From Corynebacterium sp. P4-C1 (GTDB lineage: Bacteria; Actinomycetota; Actinomycetes; Mycobacteriales; Mycobacteriaceae), in assembly GCF_030503595.1 (NCBI RefSeq), contig NZ_CP129966.1:1736001-1800000 (forward strand): a stretch of 64,000 nt of DNA, given 5' to 3'. Every line of letters starts with the position of its first letter. The stretch's first letter is position 1. The notes beneath the pieces were generated by a model. The model saw only the letters and a program-made list of their open reading frames with translations. It was not told the origin of the DNA and searched no databases. A program made the position numbers and the translations under genes. This document shows positions 51,964 through 60,555 of the stretch, in pieces.

Positions 51964-54246
51964 CTATTCACCGTGGAGCGCACGGAACCGGTTGAGTCGC
52001 AGCGAGTTAGAGACCACGAAGACCGAGGAGAATGCCATCGCGATCCCCGCGAGCATCGGGTTGAGCAGACCGGTCGCGGCGACGGGAACGAGAATCACAT
52101 TATAGGCGAATGCCCAGAACAGATTCCCCTTGATCGTGCGCAGCGTCGCCCGGGAGAGCCGGATCGCGTCCGCCGCGGAGCGGAGATCGTCGCCCATCAG
52201 GGTGATGTCGGCGGCCTCGATGGCGACATCGGTGCCCGAGCCCATCGCCAAGCCGAGGTCGGCGGTGGCCAGGGCAGCCGCGTCGTTGACACCGTCGCCG
52301 ACCATCGCGACGACCTTGCCTTCCTCGCGGAGCTTTTCGACGACGCCCACCTTCTCCTCCGGCATCACCGACGCCGTCACTTTGTCAGCGTCGATCCCCA
52401 CAGCCCTCGCCGCCGCGCGGGCGGCACCGGGGTTGTCGCCGGTGAGCAGATACGGCGTCAACCCCAGTTCCCGCAGGTCGGCAATGGCCTGCGCCGAAGT
52501 GTCCTTCGCGGTGTCGCGCACTGCGATCACACCGGCAGGCTCGCCGTTGACGGTGACGGTCACCGCGGTCGCGCCGCTCTCCTCGAGCGCCCGGGCTTGA
52601 TCCCCGGTGCCGCGGCCGACAGTGACGGTGGCGCCATCCACGACGGCGCGCACTCCCTTTCCCGTAGTACTGGAGAAGTCGGACGCCGACGCAGGACGGA
52701 GCGCCCGCTCGCCGGCGGCGGCGGTAATCGCCCGGGCAATGGGGTGCTCGGAGCCGGCCTCCACTGCGGCAGCCAGCGACAGCACCTCGTCGGTGCTGAA
52801 CGGGTCAGCAGGCTCAACAGCATCGACGGACATTTCCCCGGTCGTCACCGTGCCGGTCTTATCCAGAACGATCGTGTCTACGCGCCGGGTCGATTCGAGG
52901 ATCTCCGGCCCCTTGATCAACAGGCCCATCTGCGCGCCGCGGCCGGTACCAACCAGAATGGCTGTGGGGGTGGCTAGCCCGAGCGCACACGGGCACGCGA
53001 TGATCAGCACCGCCACCGCCGCCGAGAACGCCTCCGGAACTGGGTTGCCCAGTGCGAGGTGGACAATGAGGGTGACCACAGCGATTGCGATGACGGCCGG
53101 CACGAAGACGCGGGAGATGCGGTCGACGAGCTTTTCCACCGGGGCCTGCCCGGCCTGCGCTTGGCGCACGAGCTCACTCATGCGGGACAGCGTGGTCTCC
53201 CCACCGACCCGGGTGGCCTCTACGACGAGACGACCGGTCTGGTTGACTGTGGCACCGGTGACTGTCGAGCCCTCCGACACCTCCACCGGAACAGATTCAC
53301 CGGTGAGCATGGAGTTGTCCACTGCAGAGGCGCCGGCGACCACGCGGCCGTCGGTGGCGATCTTCTCTCCCGGGCGGACCACGAAGCGGTCACCCACGGC
53401 CACTTGAGAGACCGGTACGCGCACTTCCTGGCCATCCCGGATCACAGCTGCGTCCTTGGCACCCATCGTGGCCAAATTGCGCAGCGCTTCCGATGACCTT
53501 CCCTTCGCTTTGGTTTCAAACCAGCGTCCCAGCAGCAGGAACGTGATCACAACAGCAACAGTCTCAAGGTAGATCTCATCTGCGCTACCACCATGACCGG
53601 CAGGGGAGAAGGGGTGCATCTTCATCGTCATGCCGGGTTCGCCGGCAGTGCCCAGGAAGAGCGCCCACACCGACCACAAATAGGCGGCCGTGGTGCCCAA
53701 AGTGATCAGGGTGTCCATGGTCACCGCTCCATGGCGGAGGTTCGTCCAGGTGGCGCGGTGGAAAGGCGCACCCGCCACGACGTAGACGAGCGTGGTCAGG
53801 GTGAACACCGCCCACTGCCAGTAGGTGAACTGTAGAGCGGGGATCATTGATATCAGCATGATCGGGACGGCGAGAATGGCGGACCAGATCACGGTGCGCT
53901 TGAGTTTCTCTGCTTCGTTCTCGCGTGCGAGCTCAATGCTGTCGATACCGCTCACGCCGTCGGTTCGCCCAGCGTCATCGCTTTCTGCCGGCCCTGCGGC
54001 GGACATGGCGAAGGCATCGTAGCCGGCATCGCGGATCACCTGGACGAGTGAAGCGCGGTCGGTCTTCTTCGGGTCGAAATCAACGGAAGCGGTCTCGGTG
54101 GAGAAGTTGACACTGGCATCCACCCCGTCGACCTTGTTCAGCTTGCGCTGCACCCGCGACGAGCAGGAGGTGCAGGTCATCCCCGTCACCCCCAAGTCAA
54201 GGTGTTCGAGCTGCTTCGAAGCCGTCGCCGGCAGCGGGGTGCTCAC
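51964..54246 (-). CDS. copA: Cu(+)-exporting P1B-type ATPase
   Basis: 760 aa from GTG 54246, behind AAGGA; a TTG start at 54279 has no ribosome site. One N-terminal HMA domain with C25-x-x-C28 ([10 protein letters not shown]), eight membrane helices, the intramembrane CPC metal site ([12 protein letters not shown]), phosphorylation motif DKTGTVT, HPIARAI with the His-Pro of P1B ATPases, and the [10 protein letters not shown] hinge. A loop of His/Met residues ([15 protein letters not shown]) precedes helix 4. Exports Cu(I) across the membrane. A hairpin lies between it and copZ. Confidence 0.94.
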   Translation of the reverse strand: MSTPLPATASKQLEHLDLGVTGMTCTSCSSRVQRKLNKVDGVDASVNFSTETASVDFDPKKTDRASLVQVIRDAGYDAFAMSAAGPAESDDAGRTDGVSGIDSIELARENEAEKLKRTVIWSAILAVPIMLISMIPALQFTYWQWAVFTLTTLVYVVAGAPFHRATWTNLRHGAVTMDTLITLGTTAAYLWSVWALFLGTAGEPGMTMKMHPFSPAGHGGSADEIYLETVAVVITFLLLGRWFETKAKGRSSEALRNLATMGAKDAAVIRDGQEVRVPVSQVAVGDRFVVRPGEKIATDGRVVAGASAVDNSMLTGESVPVEVSEGSTVTGATVNQTGRLVVEATRVGGETTLSRMSELVRQAQAGQAPVEKLVDRISRVFVPAVIAIAVVTLIVHLALGNPVPEAFSAAVAVLIIACPCALGLATPTAILVGTGRGAQMGLLIKGPEILESTRRVDTIVLDKTGTVTTGEMSVDAVEPADPFSTDEVLSLAAAVEAGSEHPIARAITAAAGERALRPASASDFSSTTGKGVRAVVDGATVTVGRGTGDQARALEESGATAVTVTVNGEPAGVIAVRDTAKDTSAQAIADLRELGLTPYLLTGDNPGAARAAARAVGIDADKVTASVMPEEKVGVVEKLREEGKVVAMVGDGVNDAAALATADLGLAMGSGTDVAIEAADITLMGDDLRSAADAIRLSRATLRTIKGNLFWAFAYNVILVPVAATGLLNPMLAGIAMAFSSVFVVSNSLRLNRFRALHGE

Positions 54247-54320
54247 TGGGAACTCATCCTTCCTCTGCGTTGTCGCCAATGCGCCGTTTTTTCAGTGTCC
54301 ACTAACCAGAACACGGAAAA

Positions 54321-54358
54321 GGGCCCAGAGATTCCCGGAATTGGGAACCACTGGGCCC
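54321..54358 (-). terminator. Hairpin between copZ and copA
   Basis: Stem GGGCCCAG / CTGGGCCC with an inner GGTTCCC / GGGAATC part. On the minus strand it is followed by TTTTCC, so it can partly terminate copZ transcripts before copA. Confidence 0.6.
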
Positions 54359-54414
54359 GTGATGTCGCGATATGAAAACGCCGGTTCTTGCTCTCGGCGT
54401 TTACCCTGACAGCC

Positions 54415-54627
54415 TTACACCAGCGTGTAGCCGGCCTCCTTAACAGCGGCGGCGATCTGATCGCGCGAAAAGCCATCACCGGTGACAGTCACGGCACCGG
54501 TCGTGTGGTCGGCAGTTACGCCGGTCACGCCTGGGACCTCGCTAATTTCCTCCTTCACACTGGCTTCGCAGTGTGCGCAGGTCATGCCGTCGACGGTGTA
54601 TTCGGTGACGTTGGATTCGTCTGCCAT
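54415..54627 (-). CDS. copZ: Copper chaperone, CopZ-type HMA protein
   Basis: 70 aa from ATG 54627, with AAGGAG 11 nt upstream (GTG 54636 is too close). HMA fold with the metal-binding C17-A-H-C20 (DGMTCAHCEASV). Hands Cu(I) to CopA. Upstream, 15 nt away, is a sister HMA-like protein lacking these cysteines. Confidence 0.9.
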   Translation of the reverse strand: MADESNVTEYTVDGMTCAHCEASVKEEISEVPGVTGVTADHTTGAVTVTGDGFSRDQIAAAVKEAGYTLV

Positions 54628-54642
54628 GGTGCTCACTACTCC

Positions 54643-54846
54643 TTATTCGTCGATAAGCGAAAAGCCCGCATACTCCACAGCGAGCGAGATCTGGTCGTCG
54701 GTGAAGTTCTCTCCGCGCACGCGAAGGATGCCTTCCTCGACTTCAACCTTGACACCTTGGGTGCCCAGGACTTGGCCCACCTCATCCTTCAAGCGTGCCA
54801 CGGATGTCTCGTCCGTCGGGCCTTCGAACCGGTAGTTCTTAGTCAC
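54643..54846 (-). CDS. HMA-like protein without metal-binding cysteines
   Basis: 67 aa from GTG 54846 with AAGGAG 5 nt upstream. Its strand-helix-strand-strand-helix-strand pattern (start NYRFEGP, LKDEVGQVLG, VKVEVEEGILRVRG, then QISLAVEYAGFSL) runs parallel to CopZ, ending in AGFSL against CopZ AGYTL. It has no cysteine at all where CopZ has CxxC. It may be a degenerate or regulatory HMA domain. It is first in the copper operon. The final Leu-Ile-Asp codons are a repeat copy (54648). Confidence 0.7.
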   Translation of the reverse strand: MTKNYRFEGPTDETSVARLKDEVGQVLGTQGVKVEVEEGILRVRGENFTDDQISLAVEYAGFSLIDE

Positions 54847-54982
54847 GTGATCTCCTTAAAACTACTGCTCACACCCCAAAGGGAATGCAGGCGGCGTTGA
54901 TAGGGTTGAACCAACACAGACCCCAGGAACACGGGGAATGCCCTAAGTATGAGAATACTAAAGCAGTCATAGGAGATGAAGC

Positions 54983-55360
54983 ATGAGTACCGTCAATGTA
55001 ACTGAGGACACGTTCACCCAGACGATTGAGAATAACGACATCGTCATCGTCGACGCATGGGCGGACTGGTGCGGGCCCTGCAAGGCGTTCGCTCCGACAT
55101 TCGAGAAAGCTTCTGAAAAGCACGACGACATCGTCTTTGCCAAGCTGGACACGGAGGCGAACGAGGGGCTGGCAGCTGCTCTGCAGATCCAGACGATTCC
55201 CACTCTGTTCGTCTTCCGCGAGGGCATTGCACTCGGCCAGACTTCCGGAGCGATGCCGCCGGCTGACCTTGAGGAGTTCATCCAGGCGATCCGCGATGTG
55301 GACATGGAGGAAGTGCACCGCGATATCGCGGCGCAGAACGCGCAGGAGAGTGAGGCTTAA
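54983..55360 (+). CDS. trxA: Thioredoxin-like protein
   Basis: 125 aa. Thioredoxin fold with the active-site C30-G-P-C33 (WADWCGPCK) and the cis-Pro loop TIPTLFVF. No signal peptide, so a cytoplasmic reductant. AGGAG site before the ATG. The extra 15-residue tail (HRDIAAQNAQESEA) is beyond the usual E. coli length. It is divergent from the copper genes. Confidence 0.92.
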   Translation: MSTVNVTEDTFTQTIENNDIVIVDAWADWCGPCKAFAPTFEKASEKHDDIVFAKLDTEANEGLAAALQIQTIPTLFVFREGIALGQTSGAMPPADLEEFIQAIRDVDMEEVHRDIAAQNAQESEA

Positions 55361-55366
55361 AGCGCA

Positions 55367-55377
55367 GCTTATCGACG
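55367..55377 (-). repeat. CGTCGATAAGC repeat, intergenic copy
   Basis: Reverse-orientation 11-mer 6 nt after the trxA stop codon. Confidence 0.85.
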
Positions 55378-55384
55378 TTGATTC

Positions 55385-55426
55385 CGCCCCCGGTCACCCT
55401 TTTTGTGGAGTGCCCGGGGGCGTTTT
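55385..55426 (+). terminator. Rho-independent terminator of trxA
   Basis: Stem CGCCCCCGG / CCGGGGGCG followed by TTTT. Confidence 0.75.
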
Positions 55427-55536
55427 GCCGGCTGAATCCTCCTCGGTTCATGTCCTGACAGTGGCACGGGAAGGCACGTAGACTCGGGAAACGAAAAATC
55501 TCGATGAACCACTACGGAAGTGAAGGATCCGCACTC

Positions 55537-56364
55537 ATGGCTAACCCGTTCAGCAAGGGCTGGAAGTATCTCATGCAGTCGTTCGACTCCAAGATCGACG
55601 AGAACGCCGATCCGAAGGTCCAAATTGAGCAGGCAGCAGCTGCTGCGAAGGAGCAGCACAACGCGATCACTCGCCAGGCCGCAGAGATCATCGGGTCGAA
55701 GAAGCAGCTTGAGCTCAAGATCAACCGTCAACGCGAGAAGCAGGCGGAGCTGCAGGACAAGACAAAGACCGCGCTGCAGATGGCGGACAAGGCCACCGCT
55801 GAGGGGGACACCGCGAAGGCGTCCCAGTTCAACACCACCGCTGAAACCCTCGCTGCGCAACTGGTCACGGTGGAGCAAGAACTGCAGGACTTGTCAACGC
55901 AGTACTCCGCCGCCGAGCAAGCCGCCGCGCAGGCCGAGCAGCAGCAGAAGCAATCGGAGGCGCGCCTGCAGGAGCAGATGAACGAGGTCAACCGTCTGCG
56001 CGCACAGGTGGACCAGGCGAAAATGCAGGAGCACACCGCCCAGACAATGGACACCATCGGTCAGTTTCGCGAGGACGATTCGGTGCCCACGCTCGACGGT
56101 GTCCGCGAGAAGATCGAGCGCCGCTATGCCACTGCCCTTGGCCAGCAGGAGCTCGCCGAATCCGGTGTGGACGGAGTGATGGCGGAGATCGAGTCCGGCC
56201 AAACCGACGTGGCCGCCAGCTCGAAGCTCGCCGAGATCCGTGCCTCACTCGACGCAGAGAAGGCGGGCGAGCTCACCGCCGGCACGAACGACACCCGCGC
56301 CACCGACGGCGAGCCCTCCGAGGAGAGCCTCGATCGTTTCGACGGGGAGTCGCCGCGCGCTTGA
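55537..56364 (+). CDS. pspA: PspA/IM30-family envelope stress protein
   Basis: 275 aa from ATG 55537 with AAGGA upstream. Starts MANPFSKGWKYLMQSFDSKIDENADPK (core FSKGWKYLM...SKIDENADP), the amphipathic N-terminal helix of PspA, then a long coiled coil (about 30-200) rich in Gln, Glu and Ala, and an acidic tail. PspA proteins coat stressed membranes. The C-terminal acidic extension is longer than in enterobacterial PspA. Confidence 0.88.
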   Translation: MANPFSKGWKYLMQSFDSKIDENADPKVQIEQAAAAAKEQHNAITRQAAEIIGSKKQLELKINRQREKQAELQDKTKTALQMADKATAEGDTAKASQFNTTAETLAAQLVTVEQELQDLSTQYSAAEQAAAQAEQQQKQSEARLQEQMNEVNRLRAQVDQAKMQEHTAQTMDTIGQFREDDSVPTLDGVREKIERRYATALGQQELAESGVDGVMAEIESGQTDVAASSKLAEIRASLDAEKAGELTAGTNDTRATDGEPSEESLDRFDGESPRA

Positions 56365-56380
56365 TCCTTAACCCGAATCT

Positions 56381-57616
56381 TTAGCTCTGCGTCCGGCGGA
56401 TGTTGATCAGTACTCCGCGGATGCCGGAGTGGAAACCGTCGCGGAGGTTGACGCGCTGGTGCTCACTCAGCGTGTACTCGTGCAGCGTCTCGCAGGCGAA
56501 CTGCAACAGCGGGCGGTCGATCTCAGGTGGGAGACCGCCACCGGAGAGCATGTGCGCTTTGTCGCGCTGTTCGGAGGAGGCAGCGTTGTCGTACCACCAG
56601 GTCGCGTACTGCTGGCCCACATCGAACGGCGTCTGGAATCCGGACGAGGTCCACACCTCTTCCGGCAGCGGCACGTAGCGCGAACGGAGCTTGCGGCGCG
56701 GTGCCATCATCGACGGCTTCGGCATTGTCCGCGGAGTAGCGGCAGCGACCTGCGCCGGCGACGGCGGGCCAGGGTGCTTCGTGGCGGACGGCTCCGCGGT
56801 CTCGGATTCGGAGGGTTCCTCCGCCTCGATGCCCGCGAGGTCATCTGCCTCGGGGGCCTGGTCGCCGCCGGCAGTCTCCACGCACTCGGTGGGCGAAGCG
56901 CTGCCCGGAGTCCCGCTCCCTGCGGCATCTTCGCTGCTTTCGGCATCCGCGGCGCTGTCCGCGGATAGCGGGTTCCCGCCGTCGGGTCGGGGCACGCCGC
57001 ACATGCCCTCGGCCTCCTCGAAGCCCCCGTCGTCCATCGGGCGCTCCCGGATGGTCGGGGGCAGGGGGCCTTCGAGGACCTGCAGTTGCATGGCCTCCGC
57101 GAAGTCCTCGCGGGGGTCGAGGATCGTCGTGGTGTCGCAGGCGTGGCGCAGGGCGGAGGACATGGAGTCCCACCCGAAGCCGTAAAGATGCACGCGAATG
57201 CCCGCGTTCGTGGCTTCCTCGACACCGGGAATCATGTCAGCATCGCCGCTGACCAGGACGAAATCGGTGCACTGGCCGCGCATCGCGTTGACCACGATGT
57301 CGGCGACAAGACGGGTGTCCACGCCTTTCTGCGTGCGGCGCTCACCCCACTCGATGAGCTGGCCGGTGCGGAGTTGCACCCCGTCGCAGGTGCGGAGGGC
57401 GCGCTGGTAGCGGTGCGGACCCGAATCAGGAATGCCGTCGTACCAGAACTGCCGGTGGATCGGCTGATTGAGTTGCTGGATGATCATGCCTGAAAGGTCG
57501 TTCACCACCTCAGGCAGGTCGATTTCTAGTTGCGACCGCGCTCCTGTCTCCCACGAGTTGTAAAAGCTCGCGAGCAGGTATGACGTGTCGACGAAGACAA
57601 GTGTGCGTTCAAGCAT
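56381..57616 (-). CDS. NYN (PIN-like) domain nuclease-like protein
   Basis: 411 aa. The N-terminal about 190 residues form a NYN/LabA-type PIN fold with putative metal ligands D10 (VFVDTSYLL), D in GVDTRLVADIV and the SGDADMIPGV Asp pair, the expected RNA/nuclease pocket. A Glu/Ser/Pro-rich linker of about 100 residues precedes a C-terminal domain (WTSSGFQTPFDVGQQYATWWYD...). PIN-like proteins of this sort process RNA. Convergent with pspA; no antitoxin partner is beside it. Confidence 0.82.
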   Translation of the reverse strand: MLERTLVFVDTSYLLASFYNSWETGARSQLEIDLPEVVNDLSGMIIQQLNQPIHRQFWYDGIPDSGPHRYQRALRTCDGVQLRTGQLIEWGERRTQKGVDTRLVADIVVNAMRGQCTDFVLVSGDADMIPGVEEATNAGIRVHLYGFGWDSMSSALRHACDTTTILDPREDFAEAMQLQVLEGPLPPTIRERPMDDGGFEEAEGMCGVPRPDGGNPLSADSAADAESSEDAAGSGTPGSASPTECVETAGGDQAPEADDLAGIEAEEPSESETAEPSATKHPGPPSPAQVAAATPRTMPKPSMMAPRRKLRSRYVPLPEEVWTSSGFQTPFDVGQQYATWWYDNAASSEQRDKAHMLSGGGLPPEIDRPLLQFACETLHEYTLSEHQRVNLRDGFHSGIRGVLINIRRTQS

Positions 57617-57825
57617 GGCTCCTAAATCCGTATCTATTCATATAGCTAAGACGTTTTGTCGTCCCCCCAGTCTGCCTGTTTTGCTTCAGTCTCGCTGCAG
57701 CTCTCCGTTGAACAGCAATAATCCGCAGGAGGGGGATAGGTTCTGTGCAGTTCAACGTAGAGCGTTGCCGAAAACTTCCGACGGTTATACGGTTAGTTAC
57801 ATAACTAACTAACCGGAGGTGAAAG
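57617..57825. other. Divergent region between NYN and GntR genes
   Basis: 209 bp. Contains the GntR operator described next and an AT-rich stretch; no other feature seen. Confidence 0.5.
57792..57809. promoter_or_regulatory. Inverted repeat GTTAGTTA-CA-TAACTAAC, candidate GntR operator
   Basis: Perfect 8-bp arms with a 2-nt centre, ending 5 nt before the GGAGG site of the GntR gene. A dimeric repressor here would autoregulate the regulator-ABC operon. Confidence 0.6.
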
Positions 57826-58200
57826 GTGGGCAATGACACAGAACCGCTGTTCCTTCAGATCGCACGCCTAATTCAGGACCAGATCATGGACGGCGAACTC
57901 GAGCCTGGCGAGCGGGCCCCGTCCATGAACGAGCTCGCCGCATTTCACAGCATCAATCCGGCCACAGCGCGCAAAGGGCTGACATTGCTCGTGGAAACAG
58001 GAGTCTTAGAAAAACGCCGCGGTATCGGAATGTTCGTCACGGAAGGGGCACGGGAACGCATCGTCGGCAAGCGCCGCGAGGATTTCGCGGGCAACTACAT
58101 CGCACCGCTTATCGACGAAGCCTTGCGCCTGGGTTATGCCCGCGCTGATCTCCACGACCTCATCGACCGCGTCGCAGAAAGCAGAGGAATGTACCAATGA
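57826..58200 (+). CDS. GntR-family repressor, YtrA subfamily
   Basis: 124 aa from GTG 57826 with GGAGG (57815-57819). Winged-helix N-terminal domain (LFLQIARLIQDQIMDGELEPGERAPSMNELA, core PSMNELA, then NPATARKGLTLLVE) and only a short helical tail, the YtrA hallmark. YtrA-type regulators control adjacent ABC transporters. The stop overlaps the ATPase start (ATGA). A repeat copy (58107) encodes Leu-Ile-Asp. Confidence 0.9.
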   Translation: MGNDTEPLFLQIARLIQDQIMDGELEPGERAPSMNELAAFHSINPATARKGLTLLVETGVLEKRRGIGMFVTEGARERIVGKRREDFAGNYIAPLIDEALRLGYARADLHDLIDRVAESRGMYQ

Positions 58201-58955
58201 CAATTCATGTATCGGGCTTGGCCCATAGCTTCGGCAAAAAAGATGTACTGCAGGGTGTCGACCTGGACTTCGGCCCAGGCATTCACGGTCTGCTCGGCCG
58301 CAACGGCGTGGGCAAGTCCACCCTTCTGCAGATCATCGGTGGCCAGCTCAAACCTGACTCAGGCACCGTCGAGGTCTTCGGGCAGCGCCCCTTCGACAAC
58401 GCACGCGTCATGGACAACACGTGCCTGACCGGCGTCGATACCGCATATCCGGACTCCTGGTCAGGCAAAGATGTGATCAAGGGAGCCAGCCTTCGTTACC
58501 GCTCGTGGGACCGTGCGCTCGCTGATGAGCTCATCGCGGATTTCGTCTTGGGGGATGCCCTGGCAACCCGCTATGGCCGACTATCCCGCGGTCAGCGCGC
58601 CATGGTCTCCATCATCATCGGTCTGGCGTCGAGCACGGAGGTTTTGCTACTCGACGAACCCTATGTCGGCCTAGACACCCACAACACGGGGGTGTTCTAC
58701 CGCCGCCTTCTTGAGCAGGCGGATACAGGACGCACGATCGTGATGGCCACGCACCACATCGACGACGCGGCAAAAGTGCTGGATGATGCGGTGATTCTGG
58801 GGAGGGGCGGGGTCGTCGTCAAGCGATGCGTCCCTGAAGACGCCGATGAATTCGCTGTCGCGGGCCCGGAACTCGTGCCGATCAGTGACGCCCCGCGTCA
58901 TTCCCGCGCTGCCACGTTCGACGACCTGATCGAGCATTATTTGGAGGTGTCCTAG
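58197..58955 (+). CDS. ABC transporter ATPase, YtrB/CcmA-like
   Basis: 252 aa. Walker A GRNGVGKST (about residues 36-44), signature LSRGQRAMV (Gly replaced by Arg at the third position), Walker B VLLLDEPYVGLD and H-loop ATHHIDD. Partner of the following permease, under the GntR/YtrA regulator. Such modules respond to cell-wall antibiotics in Firmicutes; the substrate here is unknown. Confidence 0.88.
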   Translation: MTIHVSGLAHSFGKKDVLQGVDLDFGPGIHGLLGRNGVGKSTLLQIIGGQLKPDSGTVEVFGQRPFDNARVMDNTCLTGVDTAYPDSWSGKDVIKGASLRYRSWDRALADELIADFVLGDALATRYGRLSRGQRAMVSIIIGLASSTEVLLLDEPYVGLDTHNTGVFYRRLLEQADTGRTIVMATHHIDDAAKVLDDAVILGRGGVVVKRCVPEDADEFAVAGPELVPISDAPRHSRAATFDDLIEHYLEVS

Positions 58956-59966
58956 ATGAACACAAGTCTGCTCGGATATTTCCGCCATCAATTTGTCGCG
59001 GCGCCGCTGACACGTTTGATCTGGATGATCCCGATACTTGCGATGCTTGCATTCGGGGTGCTTTATGTCACCCGTGATTCGCCTATGGCTGTCATCTTTG
59101 GCCCGATGATGCTGACGGTATTCATGATCGGTGCGCTGTCGTTGGAGGACACCGCCTACACGGCATACGGGATGCCAAAGTCCCGGACCATGAAGCTCAC
59201 TGCCATGGCCGTCGTTCCCGCAGTGGTGCTCAGTGCGGCCATCGCGCTACTCGCGCGCCCGGACTGGGTCGGCATCACCGGTGCACTCGTGGCGCTGGTG
59301 TCAGGCGTGCTCTTCGGCGGGAAATTCATAACCGGCGATGCAGTGGTGAGTGACCAAAAGGCAGGTTCGCACATTGGCCGTGGCAGCTTCGAATTCGAAT
59401 TGATCTTCAAACCGCAGCTGCTGTGGGCTCTCGGTGTGGCCATTGCGCATTGCATATTTCTGTACCTGTCAAACTTCGTCGGCAACCACACTTTCCGCCA
59501 GCTTTTCGGCGGTTTCCCGATCATTGTCTGGTACTCCGCGTACTGCATGCCGGGGCTCGGTATACCCGGTGCGGCAACCGGCGCGGGCTACGGCGTGCCG
59601 CGCTGGCGGTGGCTGGCGCGGTCATGGGTGTCAGCAGTGGGTTCGGTGGCGGCGTATATCGCCGTGGCGGGCCTAGCATCGCCGTCTGAATTTTCCTGGG
59701 CTGCAACGATCACCGTCGGTATCGGTGGTCTCGCCAGTGCCGTTATCGGTTCCGCAGTGAAAATCTGGCGCACTGAACTGGGGATTCTTCCCGGCTACAT
59801 GATGTTCTTCATCGCTAATGGGGCATCGGATGCACAAAGCTTCCACGACGCTAGCGTCATTTTCGCGCTGGTGGTAGCTGGAATCATCGCGCTTGTCGGC
59901 ACTGTCATTCAGGCCCGGTATCTCATGGGTCTGATCAACCCGAAACACACAAATCAAAAGGCTTGA
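58956..59966 (+). CDS. ABC transporter permease of the GntR-linked module
   Basis: 336 aa, starting immediately after the ATPase stop. About eight to ten membrane helices (first near 18-38 and 44-62), with no recognised domain name. Short loops and no extracytoplasmic domain fit an ABC-2-type permease. Last gene before the rRNA operon. Confidence 0.78.
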   Translation: MNTSLLGYFRHQFVAAPLTRLIWMIPILAMLAFGVLYVTRDSPMAVIFGPMMLTVFMIGALSLEDTAYTAYGMPKSRTMKLTAMAVVPAVVLSAAIALLARPDWVGITGALVALVSGVLFGGKFITGDAVVSDQKAGSHIGRGSFEFELIFKPQLLWALGVAIAHCIFLYLSNFVGNHTFRQLFGGFPIIVWYSAYCMPGLGIPGAATGAGYGVPRWRWLARSWVSAVGSVAAYIAVAGLASPSEFSWAATITVGIGGLASAVIGSAVKIWRTELGILPGYMMFFIANGASDAQSFHDASVIFALVVAGIIALVGTVIQARYLMGLINPKHTNQKA

Positions 59967-60555
59967 AAAGCTGTAATAACCTGCTGGTTTGTGTTGTTGG
60001 TTGGGTGTGTGTAGCTTTATGTGAGTCAGCGTGACCGACAACGCCCCGCCGGACGGTGGTTCTGGTGAGATGGCGGTAGGAAAACGAGCGCTGGTGGATC
60101 CTTTCATTTGCTTTGCATGGCAGGCGGTTTTGTTTGTTGTGTGGGTGTGTGTAGGGTCGGTTAAGCCGCTTTGAACGGGCCTTGTTTTTGGGGTGTGTTT
60201 GGGTGTGCGTGTGTTGTGTGAGAACTCGATAGTGTGCCAATGATTTTTGTTTGGTTGGTTTGTGTGGCTGATGCGCCTTTTTTGGTGTGTGCTGGTCGGA
60301 TGATGCCTGAACCATTGATGGGGTGTTGTTCGTCTGGTTGGTTGCATGACTGATTGGATTTTTGTTGTTGTCTTTTCTCCTCGTCGGAGGGGCAGCAATG
60401 GTTGATGAACCTTTTTTGGGTTTGTTTTTGTAATTTTTGGATTGCCAGGCCGCATGCTGTGTTGGTGTGTGGTGTGGTTTGTTTTGGTTGGGTTTTGGGC
60501 TTTTCACGGCTCAGTAATCTTTTACTGATTGATGCTCGCTTTTTTGGTGGGTGTT
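59967..60555 (+). promoter_or_regulatory. rRNA operon promoter and leader region
   Basis: 589 bp, very rich in G and T on the + strand, with no convincing ORF. A 22-bp segment beginning TGTGTGAGAACT (60215-60236) has a close copy in the 16S-23S spacer at 62391, an antitermination/processing-type leader repeat. I could not fix the promoters; a TAGGGT-type -10 at about 60151 is one guess. Confidence 0.5.

Larger units (their letters stand above)
1908..58117. repeat. Dispersed 10/11-mer CGTCGATAAG(C), 22 copies
   Basis: Forward copies start at 3516, 19262, 19682, 23335, 26877, 28551, 32329, 34653, 40517, 45153, 46849 and 54648. Reverse copies span 1908-1918, 5746-5756, 7368-7377 (10-mer), 9152-9162, 12972-12982, 32078-32087 (10-mer), 37567-37577, 42147-42157, 55367-55377 and 58107-58117. 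Simple base composition predicts about 0.1 copies. Four are intergenic. A near match (one base off) is at 17710. None lies in 12,983-19,261, in 46,860-54,647, or beyond 58.1 kb. Confidence 0.88.

Noticed and set aside
1908..58117. FtsK-orienting (KOPS-like) role for CGTCGATAAG
   Set aside because: Twelve forward and ten reverse copies in one replichore segment is not the strong strand skew KOPS need; local blocks leave it open, but not as the first choice.
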